Shown piece after piece: positions 27,301 through 41,200 of a stretch of 64,000 nt of DNA (position 1 is the stretch's first letter; every line of letters begins with the position of its first letter). The notes beneath the pieces were generated by a model that saw only the letters and a list, made by a program, of their open reading frames with translations, had not been told where the DNA came from and ran no database searches. The DNA comes from Tubulanus polymorphus (Eukaryota; Nemertea; Palaeonemertea; Tubulaniformes; Tubulanidae): positions 21,513,307 through 21,577,306 of the forward strand of contig NC_134031.1 of assembly GCF_964204645.1 (NCBI RefSeq). Reading direction: 5' to 3'. The position numbers were made by a program, and so were the translations under genes.

Positions 27301-30300
27301 ATGGACTGAAAGATACAGATTTTTCTTGCAAAATAGGGTCCTAAAGATGATGAATTCTATCTTAATTGATGGGTTAGGGTGTACTGAACTGATTTCAAAT
27401 AGATAGGTTGAAAGATTAAGAATTTTCTGGCTGCTTTTGGTTCTGAAGATGATGGATTCAATCTGAAAAGATGTGTTAAGGTGTATTGAACTGATTTCAA
27501 ATAGATAGGTGGAAAGATTAAGAATTTTCTGGCTATTTATGCTCCTGAAGATGATGGACTCGATCTGAAATGATAGGTTAAGGTAAACTGAACTGATTTC
27601 GAGCAGATGGACTGAAAGATACAGATTTTTCTTGCAAAATAGGGTCCTAAAGATGATGAGTTCTATCTTAATTGATGGGTTAGGGTGTACTGAACTGATT
27701 TCAAATAGATAGGTTGAAAGAATCAGAATTTTCTGGCTGCTTTTGGTTCTGAAGATGATGGATTCAATCTGAAAAGATGTGTTAAGGCGTATTGAACTGA
27801 TTTCAAATAGATAGGTGGAAAGATTAAGAATTTTCTGGCTATTTATGCTCCTGAAGATGATGGACTCGATCTGAAATGATAGGTTAAGGTAAACTGAACT
27901 GATTCCGAGCAGATGGACTGAAAGATACAGATTTTTCTTGCAAAATAGGGTCCTAAAGATGATGAGTTCTATCTTAATTGATGGGTTAGGGTGTACTGAA
28001 CTGATTTCAAATAGATAGGTGGAAAGATTAAGAATTTTCTGGTTATTTATGCTCCTGAAGATGATGGACTCGATCTGAAATGATAGGTTAAGGTAAACTG
28101 AACTGATTTCGAGTAGATGGACTGAAAGATACAGATTTTTCTTGCAAAATAGGGTCCTAAAGATGATGAGTTCAATCTTAATTGATGGGTTAGGTTGTAC
28201 TGAACTGATTTCAAATAGATAGGTGGAAAGATTAAGAATTTTCTGGTTATTTATGCTCCTGAAGATGATGGACTCGATCTGAAATGATAGGTTAAGGTAA
28301 ACTGAACTGATTTCGAGTAGATGGACTGAAAGATACAGATTGTTCTTGCAAAATAGGGTCCTAAAGATGATGAATTCTATCTTAATTGATGGGTTAGGGT
28401 GTACTGAACTGATTTCAAATAGATAGGTTGAAAGAATCAGAATTTTCTGGCTGCTTTTGGTTCTGAAGATGATGGATTCAATCTGAAAAGATGTGTTAAG
28501 GCGTATTGAACTGATTTAAAATAGATAGGTGGAAAGATTAAGAATTTTCTGGCTATTTATGCTCCTGAAGATGATGGACTCGATCTGAAATGATAGGTTA
28601 AGGTAGACTGAACTGATTTCGAGTAGATGGACTGAAAGATACAGATTTTTCTTGCAAAATAGGGTCCTAAAGATGATGAGTTCTATCTTAATTGATGGGT
28701 TAGGGTGAACTGAACTGATTTCAAATAGATAGGTGGAAAGAATCAGAATTTTCTGGCTGCCTTTGGTTCTGAAGATGATGGACTCAATCTGAAAAGATGG
28801 GCTTAGGCGTATTGAACTGATTTCAAATAGATAGGTGGAAAGATTAAGAATTTTCTGGCTATTTATGCTCCTGAAGATGATGGACTCGATCTGAAATGAT
28901 AGGTTAAGGTAAACTGAACTGATTTCGAGTAGATGGACTGAAAGATACAGATTTTTCTTCCAAAATAGGGTCCTAAAGATGATGAATTCTATCTTAATTG
29001 ATGGGTTAGGGTGTACTGAACTGATTTCAAATAGATAGGTTGAAAGAATCAGAATTTTCTGGCTGCTTTTGGTTCTGAAGATGATGGATTCAATCTGAAA
29101 AGATGTGTTAAGGCGTATTGAACTGATTTCAAATAGATAGGTGGAAAGATTAAGAATTTTGTGGCTATTTATGCTCCTGAAGATGATGGACTCGATCTGA
29201 AATGATAGGTTAAGGTAGACTGAACTGATTTCGAGTAGATGGACTGAAAGATTCAGATTTTTCTTGCAAAATAGGGTCCTAAAGATGATGAGTTCTATCT
29301 TAATTGATGGGTTAGGGTGTACTGAACTGATTTCAAATAGATAGGTTGAAAGAATCAGAATTTTCTGGCTGCTTTTGGTTCTGAAGATGATGGATTCAAT
29401 CTGAAAAGATGTGTTAAGGCGTATTGAACTGATTTCAAATAGATAGGTGGAAAGATTAAGAATTTTGTGGCTATTTATGCTCCTGAAGATGATGGACTCG
29501 ATGTGAAATGATAGGTTAAGGTAGACTGAACTGATTTCGAGTAGATGGACTGAAAGATACAGATTTTTCTTGCAAAATAGGGTCCTAAAGATGATGAATT
29601 CTATCTTAATTGATGGGTTAGGGTGAACTGAACTGATTTCAAATAGATGGGTGGAAAGAATCAGAATTTTCTGGCTGCCTTTGGTTCTGAAGATGATGGA
29701 CTCAATCTGAAAAGATGGGCTGAGGCGTATTGAACTGATTTCAAATAGATAGGTGGAAAGATTAAGAATTTTCTGGCTATTTATGCTCCTGAAGATGATG
29801 GACTCGATCTGAAATGATAGGTTAAGGTAAACTGAACTGATTTCGAGTAGATGGACTGAAAGATACAGATTTTTCTTGCAAAATAGGGTCTTAAAGATGA
29901 TGAATTCTATCTTAATTGATGGGTTAGGTTGTACTGAACTGATTTCAAATAGATAGGTTAAAAGAATCAGAATTTTCTGGCTGCTTTTGGTTCTGAAGAT
30001 GATGGATTCAATCTGAAAGGATGTGTTAAGGCGTATTGAACTGATTTAAAATAGATAGGTGGAAAGATTAAGAATTTTCTGGCTATTTATGCTCCTGAAG
30101 ATGATGGACTCGATCTGAAATGATAGGTTAAGGTAGACTGAACTGATTTCGAGTAGATGGACTGAAAGATACAGATTTTTCTTCCAAAATAGGGTCCTAA
30201 AGATGATGAGTTCTATCTTAATTGATGGGTTAGGGTGAACTGAACTGATTTCAAATAGATAGGTGGAAAGATTAAGAATTTTCTGGCTGCCTTTGGTTCT

Positions 30301-32225
30301 GAAGATGATGGACTCAATCTGAAAAGATGGGCTAAGGCGTATTGAACTGATTTCAAATAGATAGGTGGAAAGATTAAGAATTTTCTGGCTATTTATGCTC
30401 CTGAAGATGATGGACTCGATCTGAAATGATAGGTTAAGGTAAACTGAACTGATTTCGAGTAGATGGACTGAAAGATACAGATTTTTCTTGCAAAATAGGG
30501 TCCTAAAGATGATGAATTCTATCTTAATTGATGGGTTAGGGTGTACTGAACTGATTTCAAATAGATAGGTTGAAAGATTAAGAACTTTCTGGCTGCTTTT
30601 GGTTCTGAAGATGATGGATTCAATCTAAAAAGATGGGTTAAGGCGTATTGAACTGATTTCAAATGGATAGGTGGAAAGATTAAGAATTTTCTGGCTATTT
30701 ATGCTCCTGAAGATGATGGACTCGATCTGAAATGATAGGTTAAGGTAAACTGAACTGATTTCGAGTAGATGGACAGAAAGATACAGATTTTTCTTGCAAA
30801 ATAGGGTCCTAAAGATGATGAATTCTATCTTAATTGATGGGTTAGGGTGAACTGAATTGATTTCAAATAGATAGGTGGAAAGAATCAGAATTTTCTGGCT
30901 GCCTTTGGTTCTGAAGATGATGGACTCAATCTGAAAAGATGGGCTAAGGCGTATTGAACTGATTTAAAATAGATAGGTGGAAAGATTAAGAATTTTCTGG
31001 CTATTTATGCTCCTGAAGATGATGGACTCGATCTGAAATGATAGGTTAAGGTAAACTGAACTGATTTCGAGTAGATGGACTGAAAGATACAGATTTTTCT
31101 TGCAAAATAGGGTCCTAAAGATGATGAATTCTATCTTAATTGATGGGTTAGGGTGTACTGAACTGATTTCAAATAGATAGGTTGAAAGATTAAGAATTTT
31201 CTGGCTGCTTTTGGTTCTGAAGATGATGGATTCAATCTGAAAAGATGTGTTAAGGCGTATTGAACTGATTTCAAATAGATAGGTGGAAAGATTAAGAATT
31301 TTCTGGCTATTTATGCTCCTGAAGATGATGGACTCGATCTGAAATGATAGGTTAAGGTAAACTGAACTGATTCCGAGCAGATGGACTGAAAGATACAGAT
31401 TTTTCTTGCAAAATAGGGTCCTAAAGATGATGAGTTCTATCTTAATTGATGGGTTAGGGTGTACTGAACTGATTTCAAATAGATAGGTGGAAAGATTAAG
31501 AATTTTCTGGTTATTTATGCTCCTGAAGATGATGGACTCGATCTGAAATGATAGGTTAAGGTAAACTGAACTGATTTCGAGTAGATGGACTGAAAGATAC
31601 AGATTTTTCTTGCAAAATAGGGTCCTAAAGATGATGAGTTCAATCTTAATTGATGGGTTAGGTTGTACTGAACTGATTTCAAATAGATAGGTGGAAAGAT
31701 TAAGAATTTTCTGGTTATTTATGCTCCTGAAGATGATGGACTCGATCTGAAATGATAGGTTAAGGTAAACTGAACTGATTTCGAGTAGATGGACTGAAAG
31801 ATACAGATTTTTCTTGCAAAATAGGGTCCTAAAGATGATGAATTCTATCTTAATTGATGGGTTAGGGTGTACTGAACTGATTTCAAATAGATAGGTGGAA
31901 AGAATCAGAATTTTCTGGCTGCTTTTGGTTCTGAAGATGATGGATTCAATCTGCAAAGATGTGTTAAGGCGTATTGAACTGATTTCAAATAGATAGGTGG
32001 AAAGATTAAGAATTTTCTGGCTATTTATGCTCCTGAAGATGATGGACTCGATCTGAAATGATAGGTTAAGGTAAACTGAACTGATTTCGAGTAGATGGAC
32101 TGAAAGATACAGATTTTTCTTGCAAAATAGGGTCCTAAAGATGATGAATTCTATCTTAATTGATGGGTTAGGGTGTACTGAACTGATTTCAAATGGATAG
32201 GTGGAAAGATTAAGAATTTTCTGGT
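14680..32225. repeat. Large tandem duplication of the satellite, copy 1 (about 17.5 kb)
   Basis: Rare variants pair this block with the next one. ttcttgcaaaaaag is at 15081 and 32627, ggttaggttgtac at 15640 and 33186, gggttggggt at 18291 and 35837 and atggcttcaa at 19801 and 37347, all 17,546 bp apart. From about 20.7 kb the offset becomes 16,628 bp (agattgttct 22931/39559, gcttaggcg 28801/45429, atgtgaaatg 29501/46129, ctgcaaag 31951/48579). The change equals an extra 918-bp (nine-monomer) block present only in this copy. Each block also holds two 1-bp T insertions. Confidence 0.85.
19801..21636. repeat. 918-bp tandem duplication (two copies) inside the first 17.5-kb block
   Basis: The rare variant atggcttcaa occurs at 19801 and again at 20719, followed in both cases by ctgatgtcaaat, attttgtggc and gatatcgagt in the same order. 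The period is 918 bp, or nine monomers (three trimers). The second large block has only one copy at the matching place (37347). A further occurrence at 23984 shows another step of 32 monomers plus 1 bp. Confidence 0.75.
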
Positions 32226-35200
32226 TATTTATGCTCCTGAAGATGATGGACTCGATCTGAAATGATAGGTTAAGGTAAACTGAACTGATTTCGAGCAGAT
32301 GGACTGAAAGATACAGATTTTTCTTGCAAAATAGGGTCCTAAAGATGATGAGTTCTATCTTAATTGATGGGTTAGGGTGTACTGAACTGATTTCAAATAG
32401 ATAGGTTGAAAGAATCAGAATTTTCTGGCTGCTTTTGGTCCTGAAGATGATGGATTCAATCTGAAAAGATGTGTTAAGGCGTATTGAACTGATTTCAAAT
32501 AGATAGGTGGAAAGATTAAGAATTTTCTGGCTATTTATGCTCCTGAAGATGATGGACTCGATCTGAAATGATAGGTTAAGGTAAACTGAACTGATTTCGA
32601 GTAGATGGACTGAAAGATACAGATTTTTCTTGCAAAAAAGGGTCCTAAAGATGATGAATTCTATCTTAATTGATGGGTTAGGGTGAACTGAACTGATTTC
32701 AAATAGATGGGTGGAAAGAATCAGAATTTTCTGGCTGCCTTTGGTTCTGAAGATGATGGACTCAATCTGAAAAGATGGGCTAAGGCGTATTGAACTGATT
32801 TCAAATAGATAGGTGGAAAGATTAAGAATTTTCTGGCTATTTATGCTCCTGAAGATGATGGACTCGATCTGAAATGATAGGTTAAGGTAAACTGAACTGA
32901 TTCCGAGCAGATGGACTGAAAGATACAGATTTTTCTTGCAAAATAGGGTCCTAAAGATGATGAGTTCTATCTTAATTGATGGGTTAGGGTGTACTGAACT
33001 GATTTCAAATAGATAGGTGGAAAGATTAAGAATTTTCTGGTTATTTATGCTCCTGAAGATGATGGACTCGATCTGAAATGATAGGTTAAGGTAAACTGAA
33101 CTGATTTCGAGTAGATGGACTGAAAGATACAGATTTTTCTTGCAAAATAGGGTCCTAAAGATGATGAATTCTATCTTAATTGATGGGTTAGGTTGTACTG
33201 AACTGATTTCAAATAGATAGGTGGAAAGATTAAGAATTTTCTGGTTATTTATGCTCCTGAAGATGATGGACTCGATCTGAAATGATAGGTTAAGGTAAAC
33301 TGAACTGATTTCGAGTAGATGGACTGAAAGATACAGATTTTTCTTGCAAAATAGGGTCCTAAAGATGATGAATTCTATCTTAATTGATGGGTTAGGGTGT
33401 ACTGAACTGATTTCAAATAGATAGGTTGAAAGAATCAGAATTTTCTGGCTGCTTTTGGTTCTGAAGATGATGGATTCAATCTGAAAAGATGTGTTAAGGC
33501 GTATTGAACTGATTTCAAATAGATAGGTGGAAAGATTAAGAATTTTCTGGCTATTTATGCTCCTGAAGATGATGGACTCGATCTGAAATGATAGGTTAAG
33601 GTAGACTGAACTGATTTCGAGTAGATGGACTGAAAGATACAGATTTTTCTTGCAAAATAGGGTCCTAAAGATGATGAGTTCTATCTTAATTGATGGGTTA
33701 GGGTGAACTGAACTGATTTCAAATAGATAGGTGGAAAGAATCAGAATTTTCTGGCTGCCTTTGGTTCTGAAGATGATGGACTCAATCTGAAAAGATGGGC
33801 TAAGGCGTATTGAACTGATTTCAAATAGATAGGTGGAAAGATTAAGAATTTTCTGGCTATTTATGCTCCTGAAGATGATGGACTCGATCTGAAATGATAG
33901 GTTAAGGTAAACTGAACTGATTTCGAGTAGATGGACTGAAAGATACAGATTTTTCTTGCAAAATAGGGTCCTAAAGATGATGAATTCTATCTTAATTGAT
34001 GGGTTAGGGTGTACTGAACTGATTTCAAATGGATAGGTGGAAAGATTAAGAATTTTCTGGCTATTTATGCTCCTGAAGATGATGGACTCGATCTGAAATG
34101 ATAGGTTAAGATAAACTGAACTGATTTCGAGTAGATGGACTGAAAGATACAGATTTTTCTTGCAAAATATGGTCCTAAAGATGATGAGTTCTATCTTAAT
34201 TGATGGGTTAGGGTGTACTGAACTGATTTCAAATAGATAGGTTGAGAGAATCAGAATTTTCTGGCTGCTTTTGGTTCTGAAGATGATGGATTCAATCTGA
34301 AAAGATGTGTTAAGGCGTATTGAACTGATTTCAAATAGATAGGTGGAAAGATTAAGAATTTTCTGGCTATTTATGCTCCTGAAGATGATGGACTCGATCT
34401 GAAATGATAGGTTAAGGTAAACTGAACTGATTTCGAGCAGATGGACTGAAAGATACAGATTTTTCTTGCAAAATAGGGTCCTAAAGATGATGAGTTCTAT
34501 CTTAATTGATGGGTTAGGGTGTACTGAACTGATTTCAAATAGATAGGTTGAAAGAATCAGAATTTTCTGGCTGCTTTTGGTTCTGAAGATGATGGATTCA
34601 ATCTGAAAAGATGTGTTAAGGCGTATTGAACTGATTTAAAATAGATAGGTGGAAAGATTAAGAATTTTCTGGCTATTTATGCTCCTGAAGATGATGGACT
34701 CGATCTGAAATGATAGGTTAAGGTAAACTGAACTGATTTCGAGCAGATGGACTGAAAGATACAGATTTTTCTTGCAAAATAGGGTCCTAAAGATGATGAG
34801 TTCTATCTTAATTGATGGGTTAGGGTGTACTGAACTGATTTCAAATAGATAGGTTGAAAGAATCAGAATTTTCTGGCTGCTTTTGGTTCTGAAGATGATG
34901 GATTCAATCTGAAAAGATGTGTTAAGGCGTATTGAACTGATTTCAAATAGATAGGTGGAAAGATTAAGAATTTTCTGGCTATTTATGCTCCTGAAGATGA
35001 TGGACTCGATCTGAAATGATAGGTTAAGGTAAACTGAACTGATTCCGAGCAGATGGACTGAAAGATACAGATTTTTCTTGCAAAATAGGGTCCTAAAGAT
35101 GATGAGTTCTATCTTAATTGATGGGTTAGGGTGTACTGAACTGATTTCAAATAGATAGGTGGAAAGATTAAGAATTTTCTGGTTATTTATGCTCCTGAAG

Positions 35201-38200
35201 ATGATGGACTCGATCTGAAATGATAGGTTAAGGTAAACTGAACTGATTTCGAGTAGATGGACTGAAAGATACAGATTTTTCTTGCAAAATAGGGTCCTAA
35301 AGATGATGAGTTCAATCTTAATTGATGGGTTAGGTTGTACTGAACTGATTTCAAATAGATAGGTGGAAAGATTAAGAATTTTCTGGTTATTTATGCTCCT
35401 GAAGATGATGGACTCGATCTGAAATGATAGGTTAAGGTAAACTGAACTGATTTCGAGTAGATGGATTGAAAGATACAGATTTTTCTTGCAAAATAGGGTC
35501 CTAAAGATGATGAATTCTATCTTAATTGATGGGTTAGGGTGTACTGAACTGATTTCAAATAGATAGGTTGAAAGAATCAGAATTTTCTGGCTGCTTTTGG
35601 TTCTGAAGATGATGGATTCAATCTGAAAAGATGTGTTAAGGCGTATTGAACTGATTTCAAATAGATAGGTGGAAAGATTAAGAATTTTCTGGCTATTTAT
35701 GCTCCTGAAGATGATGGACTCGATCTGAAATGATAGGTTAAGGTAGACTGAACTGATTTCGAGTAGATGGACTGAAAGATACAGATTTTTCTTGCAAAAT
35801 AGGGTCCTAAAGATGATGAGTTCTATCTTAATTGATGGGTTGGGGTGAACTGAACTGATTTCAAATAGATAGGTGGAAAGAATCAGAATTTTCTGGCTGC
35901 CTTTGGTTCTGAAGATGATGGACTCAATCTGAAAAGATGGGCTAAGGCGTATTGAACTGATTTCAAATAGATAGGTGGAAAGATTAAGAATTTTTTTGGC
36001 TATTTATGCTCCTGAAGATGATGGACTCGATCTGAGATGATAGGTTAAGGTAAACTGAACTGATTTCGAGTAGATGGACTGAAAGATACAGATTTTTCTT
36101 GCAAAATAGGGTCCTAAAGATGATGAATTCTATCTTAATTGATGGGTTAGGGTGTACTGAACTGATTTCAAATGGATAGGTGGAAAGATTAAGAATTTTC
36201 TGGCTATTTATGCTCCTGAAGATGATGGACTCGATCTGAAATGATAGGTTAAGATAAACTGAACTGATTTCGAGTAGATGGACTGAAAGATACAGATTTT
36301 TCTTGCAAAATATGGTCCTAAAGATGATGAGTTCTATCTTAATTGATGGGTTAGGTTGTACTGAACTGATTTCAAATAGATAGGTTGAGAGAATCAGAAT
36401 TTTCTGGCTGCTTTTGGTTCTGAAGATGATGGATTCAATCTGAAAAGATGTGTTAAGGCGTATTGAACTGATTTCAAATAGATAGGTGGAAAGATTAAGA
36501 ATTTTCTGGCTATTTATGCTCCTGAAGATGATGGACTCGATCTGAAATGATAGGTTAAGGTAAACTGAACTGATTTCGAGCAGATGGACTGAAAGATACA
36601 GATTTTTCTTCCAAAATAGGGTCCTAAAGATGATGAGTTCTATCTTAATTGATGGGTTAGGGTGTACTGAACTGATTTCAAATAGATAGGTTGAAAGAAT
36701 CAGAATTTTCTGGCTGCTTTTGGTTCTGAAGATGATGGATTCAATCTGAAAAGATGTGTTAAGGCGTATTGAACTGATTTCAAATAGATAGGTGGAAAGA
36801 TTAAGAATTTTCTGGCTATTTATGCTCCTGAAGATGATGGACTCGATCTGAAATGATAGGTTAAGGTAAACTGAACTGATTTCGAGCAGATGGACTGAAA
36901 GATACAGATTTTTCTTGCAAAATAGGGTCCTAAAGATGATGAGTTCTATCTTAATTGATGGGTTAGGGTGTACTGAACTGATTTCAAATAGATAGGTTGA
37001 AAGAATCAGAATTTTCTGGCTGCTTTTGGTTCTGAAGGTGATGGATTCAATCTGAAAAGATGTGTTAAGGCGTATTGAACTGATTTCAAATAGATAGGTG
37101 GAAAGATTAAGAATTTTCTGGCTATTTATGCTCCTGAAGATGATGGACTCGATCTGAAATGATAGGTTAAGGTAGACTGAACTGATTTCGAGTAGATGGA
37201 CTGAAAGATACAGATTTTTCTTGCAAAATAGGGTCCTAAAGATGATGAGTTCTATCTTAATTGATGGGTTAGGGTGTACTGAACTGATTTCAAATAGATA
37301 GGTTGAAAGAATCAGAATTTTCTGGCTGCTTTTGGTTCTGAAGATGATGGCTTCAATCTGAAAAGATGGGTTAAGGCGTATTGAACTGATGTCAAATAGA
37401 TAGGTGGAAAGATTAAGAATTTTGTGGCTATTTATGCTCCTGAAGATGATGGACTCGATCTGAAATGATAGGTTAAGGTAGACTGAACTGATATCGAGTA
37501 GATGGACTGAAAGATACAGATTTTTCTTGCAAAATAGGGTCCTAAAGATGATGAATTCTATCTTAATTGATGGGTTAGGGTGAACTGAACTGATTTCAAA
37601 TAGATGGGTGGAAAGAATCAGAATTTTCTGGCTGCCTTTGGTTCTGAAGATGATGGACTCAATCTGAAAAGATGGGCTGAGGCGTATTGAACTGATTTCA
37701 AATAGATAGGTGGAAAGATTAAGAATTTTCTGGCTATTTATGCTCCTGAAGATGATGGACTCGATCTGAAATGATAGGTTAAGGTAAACTGAACTGATTT
37801 CGAGTAGATGGACTGAAAGATACAGATTTTTCTTGCAAAATAGGGTCCTAAAGATGATGAATTCTATTTTAATTGATGGGTTAGGTTGTACTGAACTGAT
37901 TTCAAATAGATAGGTTGAAAGAATCAGAATTTTCTGGCTGCTTTTGGTTCTGAAGATGATGGATTCAATCTGAAAAGATGTGTTAAGGCGTATTGAACTG
38001 ATTTAAAATAGATAGGTGGAAAGATTAAGAATTTTGTGGCTATTTATGCTCCTGAAGATGATGGACTCGATCTGAAATGATAGGTTAAGGTAGACTGAAC
38101 TGATTTCGAGTAGATGGACTGAAAGATACAGATTTTTCTTGCAAAATAGGGTCCTAAAGATGATGAATTCTATCTTAATTGATGGGTTAGGTTGTACTGA

Positions 38201-41200
38201 ACTGATTTCAAATAGATAGGTTAAAAGAATCAGAATTTTCTGGCTGCTTTTGGTTCTGAAGATGATGGATTCAATCTGAAAAGATGTGTTAAGGCGTATT
38301 GAACTGATTTAAAATAGATAGGTGGAAAGATTAAGAATTTTCTGGCTATTTATGCTCCTGAAGATGATGGACTCGATCTGAAATGATAGGTTAAGGTAGA
38401 CTGAACTGATTTCGAGTAGATGGACTGAAAGATACAGATTTTTCTTGCAAAATAGGGTCCTAAAGATGATGAATTCTATCTTAATTGATGGGTTAGGGTG
38501 AACTGAATTGATTTCAAATAGATAGGTGGAAAGAATCAGAATTTTCTGGCTGCCTTTGGTTCTGAAGATGATGGACTCAATCTGAAAAGATGGGCTAAGG
38601 CGTATTGAACTGATTTCAAATAGATAGGTGGAAAGATTAAGAATTTTCTGGCTATTTATGCTCCTGAAGATGATGGACTCGATCTGAAATGATAGGTTAA
38701 GGTAAACTGAACTGATTTCGAGTAGATGGACTGAAAGATACAGATTTTTCTTGCAAAATAGGGTCCTAAAGATGATGAATTCTATCTTAATTGATGGGTT
38801 AGGGTGTACTGAACTGATTTCAAATAGATAGGTTGAAAGATTAAGAATTTTCTGGCTGCTTTTGGTTCTGAAGATGATGGATTCAATCTGAAAAGATGTG
38901 TTAAGGCGTATTGAACTGATTTCAAATAGATAGGTGGAAAGATTAAGAATTTTCTGGCTATTTATGCTCCTGAAGATGATGGACTCGATCTGAAATGATA
39001 GGTTAAGGTAAACTGAACTGATTTCGAGCAGATGGACTGAAAGATACAGATTTTTCTTGCAAAATAGGGTCCTAAAGATGATGAGTTCTATCTTAATTGA
39101 TGGGTTGGGGTGAACTGAACTGATTTCAAATAGATAGGTGGAAAGAATCAGAATTTTCTGGCTGCCTTTGGTTCTGAAGATGATGGACTCAATCTGAAAA
39201 GATGGGCTAAGGCGTATTGAACTGATTTCAAATAGATAGGTGGAAAGATTAAGAATTTTTTTGGCTATTTATGCTCCTGAAGATGATGGACTCGATCTGA
39301 AATGATAGGTTAAGGTAAACTGAACTGATTTCGAGTAGATGGACTGAAAGATACAGATTTTTCTTGCAAAATAGGGTCCTAAAGATGATGAGTTCAATCT
39401 TAATTGATGGGTTAGGTTGTACTGAACTGATTTCAAATAGATAGGTGGAAAGATTAAGAATTTTCTGGTTATTTATGCTCCTGAAGATGATGGACTCGAT
39501 CTGAAATGATAGGTTAAGGTAAACTGAACTGATTTCGAGTAGATGGACTGAAAGATACAGATTGTTCTTGCAAAATAGGGTCCTAAAGATGATGAATTCT
39601 ATTTTAATTGATGGGTTAGGTTGTACTGAACTGATTTCAAATAGATAGGTTGAAAGAATCAGAATTTTCTGGCTGCTTTTGGTTCTGAAGATGATGGATT
39701 CAATCTGAAAAGATGTGTTAAGGCGTATTGAACTGATTTAAAATAGATAGGTGGAAAGATTAAGAATTTTCTGGCTATTTATGCTCCTGAAGATGATGGA
39801 CTCGATCTGAAATGATAGGTTAAGGTAGACTGAACTGATTTCGAGTAGATGGACTGAAAGATACAGATTTTTCTTGCAAAATAGGGTCCTAAAGATGATG
39901 AATTCTATCTTAATTGATGGGTTAGGTTGTACTGAACTGATTTCAAATAGATAGGTTAAAAGAATCAGAATTTTCTGGCTGCTTTTGGTTCTGAAGATGA
40001 TGGATTCAATCTGAAAAGATGTGTTAAGGCGTATTGAACTGATTTAAAATAGATAGGTGGAAAGATTAAGAATTTTCTGGCTATTTATGCTCCTGAAGAT
40101 GATGGACTCGATCTGAAATGATAGGTTAAGGTAAACTGAACTGATTTCGAGCAGATGGACTGAAAGATACAGATTTTTCTTGCAAAATAGGGTCCTAAAG
40201 ATGATGAGTTCTATCTTAATTGATGGGTTAGGGTGTACTGAACTGATTTCAAATAGATAGGTTGAAAGAATCAGAATTTTCTGGCTGCTTTTGGTTCTGA
40301 AGATGATGGATTCAATCTGAAAAGATGTGTTAAGGCGTATTGAACTGATTTCAAATAGATAGGTGGAAAGATTAAGAATTTTCTGGCTATTTATGCTCCT
40401 GAAGATGATGGACTCGATCTGAAATGATAGGTTAAGGTAGACTGAACTGATTTCGAGTAGATGGACTGAAAGATACAGATTTTTCTTGCAAAATAGGGTC
40501 CTAAAGATGATGAGTTCTATCTTAATTGATGGGTTAGGGTGTACTGAACTGATTTCAAATAGATAGGTTGAAAGAATCAGAATTTTCTGGCTGCTTTTGG
40601 TTCTGAAGATGATGGCTTCAATCTGAAAAGATGGGTTAAGGCGTATTGAACTGATGTCAAATAGATAGGTGGAAAGATTAAGAATTTTGTGGCTATTTAT
40701 GCTCCTGAAGATGATGGACTCGATCTGAAATGATAGGTTAAGGTAGACTGAACTGATATCGAGTAGATGGACTGAAAGATACAGATTTTTCTTGCAAAAT
40801 AGGGTCCTAAAGATGATGAATTCTATCTTAATTGATGGGTTAGGGTGAACTGAACTGATTTCAAATAGATGGGTGGAAAGAATCAGAATTTTCTGGCTGC
40901 CTTTGGTTCTGAAGATGATGGACTCAATCTGAAAAGATGGGCTGAGGCGTATTGAACTGATTTCAAATAGATAGGTGGAAAGATTAAGAATTTTCTGGCT
41001 ATTTATGCTCCTGAAGATGATGGACTCGATCTGAAATGATAGGTTAAGGTAAACTGAACTGATTTCGAGTAGATGGACTGAAAGATACAGATTTTTCTTG
41101 CAAAATAGGGTCCTAAAGATGATGAATTCTATTTTAATTGATGGGTTAGGTTGTACTGAACTGATTTCAAATAGATAGGTTGAAAGAATCAGAATTTTCT